A DNA stretch of 64,000 nucleotides from assembly GCF_018861025.1 (NCBI RefSeq), contig NZ_JAHKQH010000028.1, positions 51,591 through 115,590 of the forward strand, in the 5' to 3' direction. The first letter of the stretch is position 1. Every line of letters begins with the position of its first letter. The notes under the pieces were generated by a model. That model was not told where the DNA came from and searched no databases. It saw only the letters and a list, made by a program, of their open reading frames with translations. Positions 61,975 to 64,000 of the stretch are shown piece after piece. The stretch comes from Psychrosphaera sp. B3R10. Its GTDB lineage: Bacteria > Pseudomonadota > Gammaproteobacteria > Enterobacterales > Alteromonadaceae. A program made the position numbers and the translations under genes.

Positions 61975-64000
61975 GGGCCGTCTCCCTTTTCTGCTGTCTC
62001 TGGTTGTTTATCGTCTTGATTGACTTTTTTCTTTTTAGCGCCTTTGGTCTGACGTTTTTGTTTTACGTCATCGGGTAACTTAACGGTGCGCGTAAAACGC
62101 TCCACTTCTTTTACTTTTGGATCGGACAAGTCACCGGTGATCTTTAATTTAATTTCAGATACCACGGGGGCATTTTCAATAATTTTGTCCAACGCTATAG
62201 CCGCCAATAATGTCAGTCCACCATCAGCTGGCGCAAACCAAGCCGCTATTGCAGGAAGGCTCGAAGTCACTTTCGGTTTAAAGCTAACATTATAATCTAG
62301 AGTATTTTTAGCAAGGTCTGTTTGACCCGCCATATTCATATCACCGGCAACACCATCCATTTTAATATTGTCGGTTAATGCAACGCCATTACGTAAAACG
62401 ATATCGCCTTTGATGTCATTATAAAAAAGGCCTTTGGCAAAAACATCACTGAAATCAAACTTCAGTTTACGATAAAGCGAGTCTAGGCTAAATAATGAGA
62501 ATATTCGTGCTCCCTGATCACTTATCTCGCTAAGCGAACCTTCACCCAATTTAAAATCGGCTTTACCATTTAATTTTTCATAACTAAATTCATGTGGTGC
62601 AGTATCCCATCTTAGGGCTAAATTAATTGTTGCATCACTTTCTTTAATACCAGAATTTAACCCCCAATTTTGTAACCACTTACCGAAGTATCGAGAATAC
62701 AACTTACCTTTCAGTGACGTAACACCGCCGGCTTCGTTGCCAAGCCAACTTCCCGTCGCTTCCAATTTAGTTCGTTCATATTCGAATGAGAATGTCTCAA
62801 TGACCAGTTTATTGTCCACAGGTTTTGCTGTGAGTTGAACTTTACCTAATGGTTTCTCATTAAATGAGCATACTTCACATTTAAATCGTATTGGTGGCAA
62901 GCTACGAATAAGCTCTGCAGAATCGGTTATCGAATTACTGGCGCGAGCTTCAACAGGTTGCACCGTTTTATCTAATCCGATATTTTCATTAGGTGTCTGA
63001 CCAATAGGAGAGACAAGGCCTGAAGAAATTAGTTCTGACGTTTTAGTTTGTGCTGCTGTTGGCTCACCACTAGTGACAATTTGCAAAAACTGAGAATCAA
63101 TGAGGATCCCGTCTTTATTAATATCATTAAATACCGTTATATCAGTCAATGTCTGCTGCGCGCCAATCGAAAACAACCAGCCCGTTGCTTTGTTAGTGGC
63201 ATTTAAACTTACATTTTTCCAGTCTTGTCCTAGAATATTAAAGTGCGAAATCACCCCATTTATGGCCGTTGGCGCGTCTATAACGCCTATGCTACTAGGA
63301 TCAGATTCAGGTAAGGCGTGGATTATATCTATGACGAAATTTAGTGTTGGTTCAAATTCAATAAAAGGCGTATCGATTGAAATATCAAAGCCCGATTCTG
63401 GCAATACGCCCGTCCCGCCACCAATGGCTAAATGCGCGCGTTCTAAGCGACTTGAGCCTTCTGGTATTTCTGCGGTAAAGACAAGTCTATTTTCGATTTC
63501 AGCAACAATACTACTATCATCCTGATCGCCCGATACTGATATATCTAAACTTGCATATTTACCCGCAGCCTTTTCTAGTGGCCCAGAAATATTCAATGCG
63601 ACATCGGTCAAATCTGATTTGCCGTCTACGACATACTGAAATGCTTCGTCATCGATATTAACTTCGACGTTGAGCATTGATGAAAACTCACCAGATGCGT
63701 GTTCAAAGACCGGTAATTCAAACACATTATTTAGTTGATCAACTGACCATGTTGAAACCAAGTCACTTTTTATATGGTAACCGTCTTCACCTTGAGCACC
63801 AGAAACATTAAATGTCACCGGCAGTTTATGCCAATCAGCAGATTTAGCTTCAACACTAAACTTTTCGTTGGCAAAGGTAATTACTGAATCTATCTTTTCA
63901 AATTCGGTATAGAGTTTTGGCAAATTTAAAGTCGACTTATGTGTATCTAATGTCCCCGATGCAAACACTTGAGGGATATCGCCATTTGGCAATGGACTGC
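61968..64000 (-). CDS. yhdP: YhdP/AsmA-like lipid transport protein, 3' part only
   Basis: The frame is open to the right edge, so only the last 677 or so codons are in the window (E. coli YhdP is 1266 residues). The visible part has the long beta-rich repeats of the DUF3971/AsmA2 region, ending in SLFSLDSLYRKLKFDFSDVF and the AWFAPADGGLTLLAAIALD segment, and a lysine-rich tail. YhdP is one of the AsmA-like bridges that carry phospholipid from inner to outer membrane. It is upstream of and overlaps the nitrilase gene. The start codon is outside the window. Confidence 0.92.
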   Translation of the reverse strand, partial: SPLPNGDIPQVFASGTLDTHKSTLNLPKLYTEFEKIDSVITFANEKFSVEAKSADWHKLPVTFNVSGAQGEDGYHIKSDLVSTWSVDQLNNVFELPVFEHASGEFSSMLNVEVNIDDEAFQYVVDGKSDLTDVALNISGPLEKAAGKYASLDISVSGDQDDSSIVAEIENRLVFTAEIPEGSSRLERAHLAIGGGTGVLPESGFDISIDTPFIEFEPTLNFVIDIIHALPESDPSSIGVIDAPTAINGVISHFNILGQDWKNVSLNATNKATGWLFSIGAQQTLTDITVFNDINKDGILIDSQFLQIVTSGEPTAAQTKTSELISSGLVSPIGQTPNENIGLDKTVQPVEARASNSITDSAELIRSLPPIRFKCEVCSFNEKPLGKVQLTAKPVDNKLVIETFSFEYERTKLEATGSWLGNEAGGVTSLKGKLYSRYFGKWLQNWGLNSGIKESDATINLALRWDTAPHEFSYEKLNGKADFKLGEGSLSEISDQGARIFSLFSLDSLYRKLKFDFSDVFAKGLFYNDIKGDIVLRNGVALTDNIKMDGVAGDMNMAGQTDLAKNTLDYNVSFKPKVTSSLPAIAAWFAPADGGLTLLAAIALDKIIENAPVVSEIKLKITGDLSDPKVKEVERFTRTVKLPDDVKQKRQTKGAKKKKVNQDDKQPETAEKGDGPW

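Noticed and set aside
63100-63525. 141-codon plus-strand frame opposite yhdP
   Set aside because: It is the complement of yhdP codons, with no signal or domain of its own.

Overview
The window is ordinary, gene-dense chromosome of a marine gammaproteobacterium of the order Alteromonadales (the gene sets and AT-rich codon use suggest a Colwelliaceae, Thalassotalea or Pseudoalteromonas relative; this is inference from gene content, not from a marker search). Almost every gene belongs to a known core family. I see no transposase, integrase, phage block, CRISPR array or defence island.

Layout. 1-215: edge of a short tandem repeat and an orphan coding tail. 216-5.2 kb: a secreted TonB-C protein, recA with an SOS promoter, pncC, and divergent mutS. 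5.2-6.6 kb: a secreted M28 aminopeptidase. 6.7-16.9 kb: the classic block pyrG-eno-(unknown)-ftsB-ispD-ispF-truD-surE-pcm-yqaA-nlpD-rpoS, all on the minus strand with mostly 1-20 nt overlaps, joining central metabolism, isoprenoid synthesis, tRNA modification, repair and the stationary-phase sigma factor. 17.1-20.3 kb: the sodium-pumping oxaloacetate decarboxylase operon oadGAB. 21.1-27.4 kb: a Ser-Arg-Arg tRNA operon, csrA, lysC, alaS, recX and a membrane protein. 27.6-30.3 kb: a FemAB-like acetyltransferase and a three-domain methionine sulfoxide reductase lipoprotein. 30.3-35.7 kb: a methionine operon metA-metH(N)-metH(C)-DUF938 methyltransferase, with methionine synthase split into two genes at its first interdomain linker, and with tandem MetJ-type boxes upstream.

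36.4-39.7 kb: a degenerate EAL-HDOD signalling protein, a ComEA-like DNA-binding protein, oxyR and two small proteins. 39.8-48.8 kb: dam, damX, aroB, aroK and the type IV pilus assembly operon pilMNOPQ, divergent from mrcA (PBP1a). 51.5-57.6 kb: an unknown gene, malic enzyme, rpmE, an unknown secreted protein, priA and an ftsN-like SPOR gene. 57.7-64.0 kb: pmbA, yjgA (darP), tldD, a nitrilase-family amidase and the 3' part of yhdP, which runs off the right edge.

The most unusual points are the split metH inside a probable MetJ operon, the MsrA-thioredoxin-MsrB lipoprotein that has lost the MsrB zinc cysteines, the separation of recX from recA, and the repeat with orphan coding tail at the left edge. 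I did not find a convincing undescribed multi-gene system.
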